Shown here: positions 48,597 through 56,778 of the stretch, piece after piece
How the letters are laid out: each line of letters opens with the position of its first letter
Numbering within the stretch: position 1 is the stretch's first letter
Virus record (IMG/VR): IMGVR_UViG_3300012582_000004
Span: 283,858 to 347,857 of that record
DNA: 64,000 nt
Strand: one strand, 5' to 3'
Source of the DNA: a virus
The notes under the pieces: generated by a model
The model's database searches: none
The model's input: the letters and a program-made list of their open reading frames with translations, nothing else
Told to the model about the DNA's origin: nothing
Translations under genes and position numbers: made by a program

Positions 48597-48603
48597 TAAC
48601 TCT

Positions 48604-48852
48604 TTAAATACTATAGCTTGTAGTTATTATAAATTGCTTTCTTGAATATACAGTAATTAATATAATTTTGTGAAAATTATATTTTTCTTTAAATGATTTT
48701 ATTAGAACTTTTCCGTTAAAATTATTTTTTATAAACTTTTCAAAGTCTGAAAAAGTAAAATAATAAGCATTATCCTCATACCATGGTGGTATAGCAGTTT
48801 TCATTTTTTGTTCCAATCTTGTGTGTAAAGCCTTTTTTATCTCTCTATCCAT
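48604..48852 (-). CDS. hypothetical protein, 82 aa
   Basis: Not recognised; basic N-terminal helix (MDREIKKALHTRLEQKM) and beta-rich C-terminus (HKIILITVYSRKQFIITTS). It ends a few bases from the right end of the IS607-type element. Confidence 0.66.
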   Translation of the reverse strand: MDREIKKALHTRLEQKMKTAIPPWYEDNAYYFTFSDFEKFIKNNFNGKVLIKSFKEKYNFHKIILITVYSRKQFIITTSYSI

Positions 48853-48893
48853 ATCTAATTATACTCAAAATATTATAGAAGTTTAAAAACAGA

Positions 48894-48901
48894 TATATAA
48901 A
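48894..48901 (+). promoter_or_regulatory. late-type promoter octamer TATATAAA
   Basis: TATATAAA 31 bases before the ATG at 48933. Confidence 0.4.
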
Positions 48902-48932
48902 TTGTGGAATGACTAAAAAATAATAATAAATT

Positions 48933-49379
48933 ATGCAAGAATATGAAATAAAAATACCTTTAAGTAATGATCAAAATGCTATTGGGTTAACTAGATTAGC
49001 TGATGTTACCCATTTTATATGGTTACTTAAGTCAAACCAGGTTAAGTTATTAATCAAAAGACAATATCTTGATGTTGCTAAAAATCTTATAAAAGAAACT
49101 GATAAAGACTTAGTAGCTGAAAATATCAATGTCGTAAATTCTTTAAGTCCATCTCTTGATATGTTAATAAGTAATGGTGTAGTAGTTAATGATTTATATG
49201 GTGAAGATACATCTCTATTTCCTGGTGCAGTTGGTGAATATACATTATTTGTAAATATTAAAATAAAAGACATTGTACCTTCAGCTACAGGAGAAGTAGG
49301 CGATATGAAAGTTTCCGATTTAATTTCAATGGCTATACAACAACAAATAGCTGTTTCTGATAGTAGAGGAAATATGTAA
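48933..49379 (+). CDS. hypothetical protein, 148 aa
   Basis: Not recognised; alpha/beta with DTSLFPGAVGEYTLFVNIKI. Looks like a soluble single-domain protein; late-type promoter suggests a late, maybe virion, role. Confidence 0.7.
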   Translation: MQEYEIKIPLSNDQNAIGLTRLADVTHFIWLLKSNQVKLLIKRQYLDVAKNLIKETDKDLVAENINVVNSLSPSLDMLISNGVVVNDLYGEDTSLFPGAVGEYTLFVNIKIKDIVPSATGEVGDMKVSDLISMAIQQQIAVSDSRGNM

Positions 49380-49384
49380 TAATA

Positions 49385-49795
49385 TTATTTAGCTATACTT
49401 TCATATAAAGAAGAATCAATATCCTCTTTCAAAGATTTTATTATTGAAAGAGGTATTTTAAATTCCATAGATTGAACAAATTTTATTAAGTATGCTTTAA
49501 ATTTACTATCAGTAAATTTACCACCACCTAAAATATATTGAGCATAAGCTTCTTTAATATGAAGATTTTCGAATTCCGATGTTCTGATATAATTTTCAAT
49601 AACATGAAATTTATTAGATGGAATTATATCAAAGTGGATAACTAAAGAAGCTGTTAGTATCTCTTCTTGTTCTTTTTCGATTGAAGATAATTTAGAATTT
49701 TTATATGCTTTTTCTATTAAAGGAGTCATACCCAATTTGTTGGGCTTATCAAATAATTGGTCATATAGTATATCTAAAGGCTCTGTAAATTTCAT
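49385..49795 (-). CDS. hypothetical helical protein, 136 aa
   Basis: Helical (LSSIEKEQEEILTASLVIHFD). Overlaps the upstream gene by 4 bases. Not recognised. Confidence 0.7.
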   Translation of the reverse strand: MKFTEPLDILYDQLFDKPNKLGMTPLIEKAYKNSKLSSIEKEQEEILTASLVIHFDIIPSNKFHVIENYIRTSEFENLHIKEAYAQYILGGGKFTDSKFKAYLIKFVQSMEFKIPLSIIKSLKEDIDSSLYESIAK

Positions 49796-50424
49796 GAGTT
49801 GTGTTGCTTTATTTCATCTTCAGTAGATTGTAGAAATTCAATAATTTGTTTTCCTTTTGTTATAGTTGATATAACAGTAATGTATACGCCTTTTTCTATA
49901 GGTGCTACATCTATAAGTAATTCATTTGGATAAATATTTATAATATTATCATTTGAAAATATACAGAGTGTAAATGATTTATCATCACAATCTTGAATTT
50001 GACCAATAGATTTAACAACTATAGGTTCAGGTTTATAAAAGCCAAATATTCTAATCTGTCTTTCACTCAATTTATCAAAAGATGTATTAGGAAACCCTTT
50101 ACCCATCTTTTTATTGTGTATTTCTTCCCAACCTTCTATGTATATTTTACCATAACTACTAACTTTTTTAACTTTAGCTGGTTTTGTTATATCAACTGTT
50201 TTTGGATTAAATTTATCAACATAATATTTATGATATTTTGATTTTAATAAAATCATATCACCTTTACCAATTAAAGTATTAATCACAACTTTTTTATGTA
50301 CTCTTTCGACTCTACTACTATCAGATAGATGTTGAGAATCAAAATTACTTCTTTGTACTCTTTCCACTTTATTATTAGCATAAAAAGATTCACCTTTTAA
50401 TGCATCACTCCAAGCATCACTCAT
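49792..50424 (-). CDS. hypothetical protein, 210 aa
   Basis: N-terminal half has a repeated VERVQRSN / VERVHKKV pattern; the rest is beta-rich with KGDMILLKSKYHKYYVDKF, a possible barrel. Not recognised. Confidence 0.7.
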   Translation of the reverse strand: MSDAWSDALKGESFYANNKVERVQRSNFDSQHLSDSSRVERVHKKVVINTLIGKGDMILLKSKYHKYYVDKFNPKTVDITKPAKVKKVSSYGKIYIEGWEEIHNKKMGKGFPNTSFDKLSERQIRIFGFYKPEPIVVKSIGQIQDCDDKSFTLCIFSNDNIINIYPNELLIDVAPIEKGVYITVISTITKGKQIIEFLQSTEDEIKQHNS

Positions 50425-50426
50425 TT

Positions 50427-50762
50427 TTATATATTTATCAAATAACTAAATGTAATATAACCTACTTCCATTTTCAATTGTTTGGAAATTTCTTCGCAAA
50501 TATTAAAACTTGGTTGAAGAATAATTCCAAAATAGTGTGATTCTGAGTTCTTCTTCAAATAATATTCTTTTTTATCAGTAAATTCTTCTATTGAAATTCT
50601 TGTTTCAAGAATTCTAAAATGATTAGATGATATTCGTTGACCATCAGCTTGAATTACTAATGGTGTCAACATGCCTTTAACATCAATTTCTTTTCCTCGC
50701 ATCATTGCTACAACAATCTCTTTAGCAAATTCTGTTGAAGTTTGTATAGAAACATTTTTCAT
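50427..50762 (-). CDS. hypothetical protein, 111 aa
   Basis: ATG at 50762 (MKNVSIQTSTEFAKEIV) is preferred to a TTG at 50783. Not recognised. A -7 TATATTTG with an upstream TTTTG lies on the minus strand about 30 bases before the start. Confidence 0.7.
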   Translation of the reverse strand: MKNVSIQTSTEFAKEIVVAMMRGKEIDVKGMLTPLVIQADGQRISSNHFRILETRISIEEFTDKKEYYLKKNSESHYFGIILQPSFNICEEISKQLKMEVGYITFSYLINI

Positions 50763-50874
50763 TTTTTTATGATTAAATATCAATTTAACCCAAATATAAT
50801 TAAAAATATGATAATATGCAAAATTTTATATAAAAATATTATTTAATCAAAAAAATAATACATTTTCAGAATTA

Positions 50875-50882
50875 TATATAAC
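50875..50882 (+). promoter_or_regulatory. late-type promoter octamer TATATAAC
   Basis: TATATAAC 2 bases before the ATG at 50885. Confidence 0.45.
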
Positions 50883-50884
50883 TT

Positions 50885-51625
50885 ATGAAATATTTAAAGC
50901 TTTTTGAAGATTATTCTAACCCCATGTTAGAACAACGTAAAGATATGTTATCATTACGTAATAATTTAGATACTTATTTTAAAGAACATCATCCAGAATT
51001 AAAAATTACGTTTGATATAAGAGGTGAATATCCAGAAGAATATTTAGGTGATTATATAGAAATTACTAGTGCAGATATTAAAATGACATTATCAACGACA
51101 CATGAAGGTAAAATATTTGCTGATTATGGTGATGAAGATGATAGAGAAATATTTGATAAAACTGATGTTGATAATATAATATTTATGATAGAAGAACAAT
51201 TTCGTGTTAATGAAAATGTTTCAGATTGGGACGATGAAGAGGAAGAGGAAGATGATTTAAGCATTATGTTTGAAACCATAGAATTAGATGATGATGCTAT
51301 AGAATATGGCTTTGAAAATGGTTATATATTTCACATTGGTAAAATCATAGATTATTTATCTAAACACGGTATAAATGGTGTACAAGTGAAAGATTTTAAA
51401 GGTAAATCTATTGATACCGCTATGGGTGGGACTGACATTATTATTACAATTAAAATTCCAACTACAGATAAAGAAACTTTAATTAAAATAAAAAATGACT
51501 TGGAAAGATTTGAATATTTTGAATCAGTAAAAATTACTAAAAATAGTATTAAAATATCGTATTCTGCGGATTCTATTTTGGTATATTTTCAACCTGAGAT
51601 TTTTCTAAATGAACACGATTTATAA
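50885..51625 (+). CDS. protein with MKYLKLFEDY motif and acidic linker, 246 aa
   Basis: MKYLKLFEDYSNP start; two alpha/beta units joined by an acidic linker containing VSDWDDEEEEEDDLS (about 115-130), the same acidic pattern that directly follows the motif in 21270 and 36800. The C-terminal unit has TDIIITIKIPTTDKETL. Probably a duplicated domain. Function unknown. Confidence 0.74.
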   Translation: MKYLKLFEDYSNPMLEQRKDMLSLRNNLDTYFKEHHPELKITFDIRGEYPEEYLGDYIEITSADIKMTLSTTHEGKIFADYGDEDDREIFDKTDVDNIIFMIEEQFRVNENVSDWDDEEEEEDDLSIMFETIELDDDAIEYGFENGYIFHIGKIIDYLSKHGINGVQVKDFKGKSIDTAMGGTDIIITIKIPTTDKETLIKIKNDLERFEYFESVKITKNSIKISYSADSILVYFQPEIFLNEHDL

Positions 51626-51853
51626 TCCATTTTTAAGTATTCTAAGCTTTCTATTTAGAATACTAATTCTATCTTTGTTTCCAATCATTCTCCCACGAAT
51701 ATTTTCTCTATATCCATAAGAAGCTCCTTTAGCTATATTTAAATGAAAACTATCTGATATAAATTTTTCAGTTAATAGTTTAATCTCTTTATTAATACAC
51801 TTAATTTCAGATATATTAATAATATGGTAATATAAATTAAGAATTTTTTTCAT
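51620..51853 (-). CDS. hypothetical basic protein, 77 aa
   Basis: Basic, helical; ends MIGNKDRISILNRKLRILKNGL, which contains two RI-type elements like the recurrent tail. Overlaps the upstream gene by 17 bases. Confidence 0.66.
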   Translation of the reverse strand: MKKILNLYYHIINISEIKCINKEIKLLTEKFISDSFHLNIAKGASYGYRENIRGRMIGNKDRISILNRKLRILKNGL

Positions 51854-52139
51854 TTATTTTACTTATCCAATTTAATCTAACTTGTTCAACAAATACTCTA
51901 AATTTAGTATAATTTTCATTATATGCAAAATCAGAACCTTTTTTAACACCTTGAAATTCAAAATATTCAAAGAAGAATGAATCACACAATTTATCCAATC
52001 TTAGAAAAATTCCATGATTTGCATATGAACCATTATCAGGATTTATAAACCAATTATTAAAATTTGTCACATTAAATATCTCTTCTATACTTTTTATAGA
52101 AGTTTTATTTTGTGATTTTTTAAACAGATTTTTAAACAT
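51837..52139 (-). CDS. hypothetical protein, 100 aa
   Basis: Basic N-terminus (MFKNLFKKSQNK), aromatic middle (DSFFFEYFEFQGVKKGSDF). Not recognised. Promoter at 52144-52175 ends 4 bases before the ATG. Confidence 0.68.
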   Translation of the reverse strand: MFKNLFKKSQNKTSIKSIEEIFNVTNFNNWFINPDNGSYANHGIFLRLDKLCDSFFFEYFEFQGVKKGSDFAYNENYTKFRVFVEQVRLNWISKINEKNS

Positions 52140-52143
52140 ATTA

Positions 52144-52175
52144 CAAATTTAACAAAAATAATAGATAAATCCAAA
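52144..52175 (-). promoter_or_regulatory. Bacteroidota-type promoter
   Basis: TAAATTTG (-7, 52144-52151) and TTTG (-33, 52172-52175) on the minus strand; ATG at 52139. Confidence 0.62.
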
Positions 52176-52244
52176 AATATTTCAATTAAAGTTAAACTTT
52201 GAAATCATTTTTCTATACAATAACAAATAAACTAACCTCCTTTT

Positions 52245-52691
52245 ATGAGTAAGAAAACAGAAAAATATTATCAGTGGAAAAAATTATATTACGAAAAACG
52301 TAGAGAAAATACCAATAATGGTAGAAAGAAATGGTTAGAACAAGATATAACTTTATTATTTGAATTTAAAGGTACTGATAGTGAATTGAGCAAAGTTCTT
52401 AATAGAAGTGTTCAATCTATACAAGTTAAACGTTCTAAAATAATTAAAGCAGAAGATTCGAATAAAGATATTAAAAAGAGTGAATATATTAATACATCAT
52501 GCACACCAAGAAATTTATTTGATATTGATATAACCATACCACCTGTTGTCGCATATAGAATGGCAACAGAGACAGAAGATAATACCGCAGATGTACTAAC
52601 AACAGATGATGGTGAAATCGATTGGGTCCAAACTGAAGTAATTAATGAAAATGTAGATATAACAGAAGCTATAGAAGATAATAACGAATAA
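52245..52691 (+). CDS. putative DNA-binding protein with Myb/homeodomain-like helices, 148 aa
   Basis: NGRKKWLEQDITLLFEFKG then TDSELSKVLNRSVQSIQVKR follows the W...LL...S-x-L-x-R-S-xx-AI-xx-KR pattern of Myb/SANT-like three-helix DNA-binding domains. Basic N-terminus, acidic C-terminus. A role in transcription control is inference; the gene stands alone between strand switches. Confidence 0.6.
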   Translation: MSKKTEKYYQWKKLYYEKRRENTNNGRKKWLEQDITLLFEFKGTDSELSKVLNRSVQSIQVKRSKIIKAEDSNKDIKKSEYINTSCTPRNLFDIDITIPPVVAYRMATETEDNTADVLTTDDGEIDWVQTEVINENVDITEAIEDNNE

Positions 52692-52712
52692 TGTATTTAA
52701 AAAAATAATACA

Positions 52713-53024
52713 ATGAAATTATATTGTAAAAGAGATAATACATTTAGAATTATGGAAGTAGAAAAACATGACAACGCACTTCATTTGTATGATTATTTAA
52801 TTAGTGCTGATATTGTTTTTCAAAGATTGACATCTAAATTTTCTAAAGTTAATTATATAAGAATACTTAAATCGAGAGAATTTAATAGAAATGCACACAT
52901 TTATGAATATGAATTTTTAGAATACCTTAAAAGTATTTTATCAAACGAACATCATCAGGAAATATTAATAGTTTTCAATAAACCAAATAGAAAAGAAAGA
53001 ATTCATAATTTAAATTTATTATAA
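52713..53024 (+). CDS. hypothetical protein with RKERIHNLNL tail, 103 aa
   Basis: Core not recognised; ends PNRKERIHNLNLL, the recurrent tail. Two bases before the next gene. Confidence 0.7.
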   Translation: MKLYCKRDNTFRIMEVEKHDNALHLYDYLISADIVFQRLTSKFSKVNYIRILKSREFNRNAHIYEYEFLEYLKSILSNEHHQEILIVFNKPNRKERIHNLNLL

Positions 53025-53026
53025 TA

Positions 53027-53356
53027 ATGGAAATATCAATAAAGAATAATTATGGTTATACATTAATTTTCAAAGCCGAAAATGTAAATGTGGAGGAAGA
53101 TATTGAAGAACGAATATATTCTAAAAAAGAAGATGGTAAAACTGATTTTTCTAAAGTATCTATACGAGATATTAATACGGGTGTTTTAGAGCAGGTTACT
53201 AGAGTTTTATATGATATGATTTATTATAGAAAACGTGAGTTCGATAGTAGTTCATTGATTGAAAATCTTTTTGAAAAATTACCACAAGATGTAGCAAATA
53301 ATTTAGCTATAAAATTAAAGCGTTCATATGAAATTGATTATTCAGAGGAGGAATAA
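53027..53356 (+). CDS. hypothetical protein, 109 aa
   Basis: Acidic alpha/beta protein (FKAENVNVEEDIEERIY) with a helical C-terminus. Last gene before a strong terminator. Not recognised. Confidence 0.7.
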   Translation: MEISIKNNYGYTLIFKAENVNVEEDIEERIYSKKEDGKTDFSKVSIRDINTGVLEQVTRVLYDMIYYRKREFDSSSLIENLFEKLPQDVANNLAIKLKRSYEIDYSEEE

Positions 53357-53365
53357 TTTAAGACT

Positions 53366-53395
53366 AAGCCTGATTAATCAAATCAGGCTTTTTAT
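53366..53395 (+). terminator. Rho-independent terminator
   Basis: Perfect 10-bp stem AAGCCTGATT/AATCAGGCTT (53366-53390) then TTT, 10 bases after the + strand stop at 53356. Confidence 0.85.
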
Positions 53396-53434
53396 GAATG
53401 TATAATTTGTATCATTATACAAATAGATATGCAA

Positions 53435-53465
53435 AAAAGAATGGTTTTTAAACCATTCTTTTTTT
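53435..53465 (-). terminator. Rho-independent terminator overlapping the exonuclease stop
   Basis: AAGAATGGTTT/AAACCATTCTT stem with T-run on both strands; it includes the last codons of the minus-strand exonuclease gene. Confidence 0.8.
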
Positions 53466-53993
53466 AAAATTCCACTTTTCGTAGTGTGCTATGAAAATTT
53501 TAGCAATGTTCTTAGCATCATCTATTCCTCTGTGGTGAGTGCCTTCAAATCTCAAACCCTCCATTCTAAGTGCTTTTTGAACACCTACGCCTTTTCCAAG
53601 TTTAAACATACTACCATGTTGATGTTTTAAGCTGATATGCTCTTCACACCAATCATAAGACATGCCATGAAGTATACAATCTTTAGTTAGTTGTGATTTA
53701 TCATAAAATCCCCAACTACATAGAGTGTAGCCTTCACCAATGAATTTAATAAATTCGGCACACACTACACCAAAATTCTCAGCATTGTCTACATCAATTT
53801 GTTTAATTTTTGTTAAGTCTTTACAAAATTCTGTTAATAAAGGGTTCTCTACAGGTTTAACAAATCTTTGAAATTCTTCAATGATGTTGAGATTTTTGTC
53901 TATTTTCACAGCACCAATCTCAATAATTTCGTTCCGAATTTTTTCTTTACCATCGGTACACGTAGCCTCTAAATCTATTACAATATAATTCAT
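53448..53993 (-). CDS. DEDDh 3'-5' exonuclease, 181 aa
   Basis: ATG at 53993 (MNYIVIDLEATC) is chosen; a longer frame to 54065 overlaps the upstream gene. DEDDh residues: D7 and E9 in VIDLEATC, D98 in GFYDKSQ, H154 and D158 in HHRGIDDAKN. Closest in look to the KapD/ERI-1-like and DnaQ-like group. Degrades DNA or RNA from the 3' end with two metal ions; the substrate is not clear. Confidence 0.85.
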   Translation of the reverse strand: MNYIVIDLEATCTDGKEKIRNEIIEIGAVKIDKNLNIIEEFQRFVKPVENPLLTEFCKDLTKIKQIDVDNAENFGVVCAEFIKFIGEGYTLCSWGFYDKSQLTKDCILHGMSYDWCEEHISLKHQHGSMFKLGKGVGVQKALRMEGLRFEGTHHRGIDDAKNIAKIFIAHYEKWNFKKRMV

Positions 53994-54018
53994 TTTGTTT
54001 AATTTAAGCAAATAATAA

Positions 54019-54252
54019 TTAATACCACTCAGGGAATTCTTTTTTAATGTGTTTAAATGCAACATGATTAGAAGGTACTATTTTAACTTTACCTTTAAAT
54101 CCCATATCATTTAGGTTTTGCCTAATATAAACTGGATATGCACCTGCTCTCATTAGAGTCCATATTTTCAACTCAGTGATATTAAGTCTTTTGGTATCAG
54201 TTCTTCTACTGAGTGTTCTACCATTTAATATAACTTTAGTTGTTGGTCTCAT
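54019..54252 (-). CDS. hypothetical basic protein, 77 aa
   Basis: Basic N-terminus (LNGRTLSRRTDTKRLN), then helices. Not recognised; may bind nucleic acid. Upstream of the exonuclease gene, sharing the promoter at 54269-54300. Confidence 0.68.
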   Translation of the reverse strand: MRPTTKVILNGRTLSRRTDTKRLNITELKIWTLMRAGAYPVYIRQNLNDMGFKGKVKIVPSNHVAFKHIKKEFPEWY

Positions 54253-54268
54253 TTTTTATTTTTAAACA

Positions 54269-54300
54269 CAAATTTAACAATAATTGTAGACAAATACAAA
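54269..54300 (-). promoter_or_regulatory. Bacteroidota-type promoter
   Basis: TAAATTTG (-7, 54269-54276) and TTTG (-33, 54297-54300) on the minus strand. Confidence 0.68.
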
Positions 54301-54341
54301 TATTTTTAAAACTTTTTATTTCATTTTTACTATAATAAAAT

Positions 54342-54497
54342 ATGAAAGTTGTTATATTATCTGTAATATTGGGATTGTGTTTAAATGGATGTATAATATC
54401 TAGTAATTCGCAGCTGCCTAATTCGGCATATAAAGTTAAAATAAAAAGACATAAGTCAGAAGAATATAAGAGATATTATTATGGAAAAGGAGTATAA
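54342..54497 (+). CDS. small lipoprotein, 51 aa
   Basis: MKVVILSVILGLCLNGC is a lipoprotein signal with the lipid-bearing Cys at 17. The mature part is 34 residues and ends basic and tyrosine-rich (KRYYYGKG). Overlaps the next gene by 17 bases. Likely an envelope protein made during infection. Confidence 0.6.
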   Translation: MKVVILSVILGLCLNGCIISSNSQLPNSAYKVKIKRHKSEEYKRYYYGKGV

Positions 54498-54849
54498 ATG
54501 GTTGTGGTATAATAGAACATATGTACTTTGTCATTATGATAATTTATATAGAGAAGTTTATGTAGAAGTAACACCATGTTACTCAAATCCAAATGCTGAG
54601 TATAGCACATTATATTTCATGGGTAAAAAATATGAATTTGAATGTTATAATGATGCTATAGCTAAAGGTGAAGAGTTATTTATAATAAAGACAAAAAGAA
54701 ATAGTAGAATAAAAAAAATAAATTCTATTAATAAAGAAGAAACTTCTTTGGATATAATTAAAAATAGCCTACCATTAAGTAAAAATATGATATTAATAAT
54801 TTCTGGACTTTTAATAGGGTATTTTGTAGGATATATCATATTAAATTAA
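54481..54849 (+). CDS. hypothetical protein with internal KRNSRIKKI element and C-terminal membrane helix, 122 aa
   Basis: A beta-rich first part, then TKRNSRIKKINSINKEE, like the recurrent basic tail but here internal, then a C-terminal hydrophobic helix (about 98-121). So the tail-like element sits next to the membrane. Confidence 0.68.
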   Translation: MEKEYKWLWYNRTYVLCHYDNLYREVYVEVTPCYSNPNAEYSTLYFMGKKYEFECYNDAIAKGEELFIIKTKRNSRIKKINSINKEETSLDIIKNSLPLSKNMILIISGLLIGYFVGYIILN

Positions 54850-54852
54850 TTT

Positions 54853-55110
54853 ATGAATAGAAAACTTATATCTAATAATATAATTAATTCGGAACTATTC
54901 GATGATATGACTTGGGATGGAATTGATTGTGATGAATTCTGTAGTTGTAATTGTTGTGTTTACTGTATCAATGATAGAATATCATATGAAGCATTTATAT
55001 ATGATGATTGGTTGGATTCAAATTTAAGAAAAAGAAAAATATCTTGGTTTATTGGCGAACCAAACACATTAGAAAATATTTCTAAAATGAAAAATGATGA
55101 AAGAGAATGA
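54853..55110 (+). CDS. cysteine-rich hypothetical protein, 85 aa
   Basis: CDEFCSCNCCVYC (about 28-40) has six cysteines in 13 residues, a likely metal-binding cluster. Overlaps the next gene by 17 bases. Function unknown. Confidence 0.66.
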   Translation: MNRKLISNNIINSELFDDMTWDGIDCDEFCSCNCCVYCINDRISYEAFIYDDWLDSNLRKRKISWFIGEPNTLENISKMKNDERE

Positions 55111-55348
55111 AATTATTTTTTACAAAAGCGGTGATAAAACGTATCTATCGGTTGAAGTTAAATACCAAATATATAGATTAAGGCAGAGTATTGAATATTG
55201 GGTGATTGGTTTGCCTAAAAATAATAAAAAATTAATTAAAACTGATAAAGGAAATCTTTTAGCATATAAAAGCTTAATTGATATAGAAAAAGATTTTGAA
55301 ACTATACATCAAAGACGTAAAAGAATATCTGATGATTTAATACAATAA
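55094..55348 (+). CDS. hypothetical protein with RRKRISDDL tail, 84 aa
   Basis: FYKSGDKTYLSVEV core and the ending TIHQRRKRISDDLIQ, which combines features of the EHRExII and RKxRI tails. Start may be 55094 or 55097 (two ATGs). Confidence 0.7.
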   Translation: MMKENEIIFYKSGDKTYLSVEVKYQIYRLRQSIEYWVIGLPKNNKKLIKTDKGNLLAYKSLIDIEKDFETIHQRRKRISDDLIQ

Positions 55349-55372
55349 AGGGACTCAATTGAGTCCCTTTAT
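55347..55372. terminator. bidirectional Rho-independent terminator
   Basis: Perfect stem AAAGGGACTC/GAGTCCCTTT (55347-55370) between convergent genes. Confidence 0.82.
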
Positions 55373-55645
55373 TTATTTTAAAATATCAACTGATATACAA
55401 TGTGTACTGTCCGATAAATTAGTTTTTAACATAAATGTAAATTTATAAACATCATAATCCGTTTCAAACTTTACTACATTCACATCATACCTTTCAAATA
55501 GAATTTTATTTAAGTTTGAAATTCTAGACGGAACAATGAAAGTACTTTTTAAAAATTCTTTTACAGATTTAATAAGTTCAATTTCTTGATATTTTTTATC
55601 ATGCATTCTTTGAACGGTTTCGCAAGTAGTTTTTTTACTGTCCAT
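55373..55645 (-). CDS. hypothetical protein, 90 aa
   Basis: N-terminal helical part, then beta-rich VVKFETDYDVYKFTFMLKT. Not recognised. Two bases after the SPFH-like gene. Confidence 0.68.
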   Translation of the reverse strand: MDSKKTTCETVQRMHDKKYQEIELIKSVKEFLKSTFIVPSRISNLNKILFERYDVNVVKFETDYDVYKFTFMLKTNLSDSTHCISVDILK

Positions 55646-55647
55646 AA

Positions 55648-56190
55648 TTATTCGATTATTTTTGATACTTTAATAAATTTTCTTTTTTCATTATCGAAAG
55701 AATATCCTCTTAATAAATCTTTCATACCTCTGTATTCATCATCGTAACCAGAGTTGTATGAAATTCTATTATCCCACCAATAATATCTAAATCCTTCTAT
55801 TTCTACAAACTCTCGCCATCCCAATTTATCAAACTCTACTAGACGAGAGTTAAAACTTCTTGATGATGTTGAAATTGATACTCTAATAGGTCTAATATCA
55901 ATTCTAACAACTTTAACCCAAGGTGCTGATAGATTAGGACCTGGTTTATCATCTAACCACAATTCACCTGTTATTTCATTTCTAATAATTCCTATTTGGT
56001 GAGAATCTGTATAATGAAAGCATGTTGCCCAAAAAAGTAATAAAAAACTAATTGAGCCAATTGTAATTTTTATTTTCTTTGTTAGTCGTATTCTAAACTT
56101 TAAATAGAATTCTTTAATATCCTTTATTGTATATTTTTTTACAATAAATAAATAATAAAGTAAACCGATTATAATAAGTATGTAAATCAT
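55648..56190 (-). CDS. SPFH/band-7-like membrane protein, 180 aa (paralogue of 56187)
   Basis: Hydrophobic N-terminal segments (about 3-16 and 43-60), then HQIGIIRNEITGELWLDDKPG, APWVKVVRIDIRPIRVSI and KLGWREFVEIEGF, aligning with the neighbour upstream. The pattern of a membrane helix followed by xxxxGxxxNxxxGx...PPWxxxxxIDxRP resembles SPFH (prohibitin-like) domains, which form membrane-bound rings. Confidence 0.65.
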   Translation of the reverse strand: MIYILIIIGLLYYLFIVKKYTIKDIKEFYLKFRIRLTKKIKITIGSISFLLLFWATCFHYTDSHQIGIIRNEITGELWLDDKPGPNLSAPWVKVVRIDIRPIRVSISTSSRSFNSRLVEFDKLGWREFVEIEGFRYYWWDNRISYNSGYDDEYRGMKDLLRGYSFDNEKRKFIKVSKIIE

Positions 56191-56714
56191 TTTACTAAGA
56201 TTTCTGTTTTAATGGTATCTGCTTTGAAAACTTTATCCGAATTGTTTTCCATAGTACCTTTTTCATCAGGTTTCAATTCTTTCGTAATAGATAAGAATGG
56301 ATACTGACTTAAATCTGAACCATCGTAAGCATATGATAATAAAATATCTTTTAAATTAGTTACAGTGTTGTAATCACCTCTACCATGCCAATCAATAAAT
56401 GTTTTAAAGCCAGTTGGATTAAATCGAACTAATTTACAGTTAAGAATTCTTGAGTTAGCATTAATACAAACTTGTACAGGACGTAAATCAATCGTATGAA
56501 CCGATACAACAATAGGTGGTGTAATCACATAACCTGTTTTGATTTTGCCTTTTTCGGTAAGAATAGGTGTGATTTCACCTGAGCGTTTATCATATTTATA
56601 TCCGAATTCGTGGCTATCAATAAATGTTACCCAACCAATTCTAAAAATTATTAAGCCGACTATAGAAACTGCAACTAGTATCATTGAAATAATTGCCAAA
56701 GGTTTTAAATTCAT
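56187..56714 (-). CDS. SPFH/band-7-like membrane protein, 175 aa (paralogue of 55648)
   Basis: One N-terminal membrane helix (about 6-26), then SHEFGYKYDKRSGEITPI, GYVITPPIVVSVHTIDLRPV and a soluble C-terminus. Overlaps the paralogue by 4 bases, suggesting a hetero-oligomer. Family role in phages is not settled; scaffolding or protease control at the membrane is inference. Confidence 0.68.
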   Translation of the reverse strand: MNLKPLAIISMILVAVSIVGLIIFRIGWVTFIDSHEFGYKYDKRSGEITPILTEKGKIKTGYVITPPIVVSVHTIDLRPVQVCINANSRILNCKLVRFNPTGFKTFIDWHGRGDYNTVTNLKDILLSYAYDGSDLSQYPFLSITKELKPDEKGTMENNSDKVFKADTIKTEILVK

Positions 56715-56778
56715 ATTTTATGTGTGTTAATTTAAATTATAAACAAATATATAAAAAATATTTAGTAAAAACAAGAAT

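Larger units (their letters stand above)
46540..48600 (+). mobile_element. IS607-type element with tnpA and tnpB (ends approximate)
   Basis: Serine-recombinase tnpA and RuvC-type tnpB overlap by 20 bases in the order typical of IS607. No inverted repeats or target duplication are expected for this family, and exact ends could not be fixed. The right end probably lies close to 48571-48603, where the next gene ends. Confidence 0.75.
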
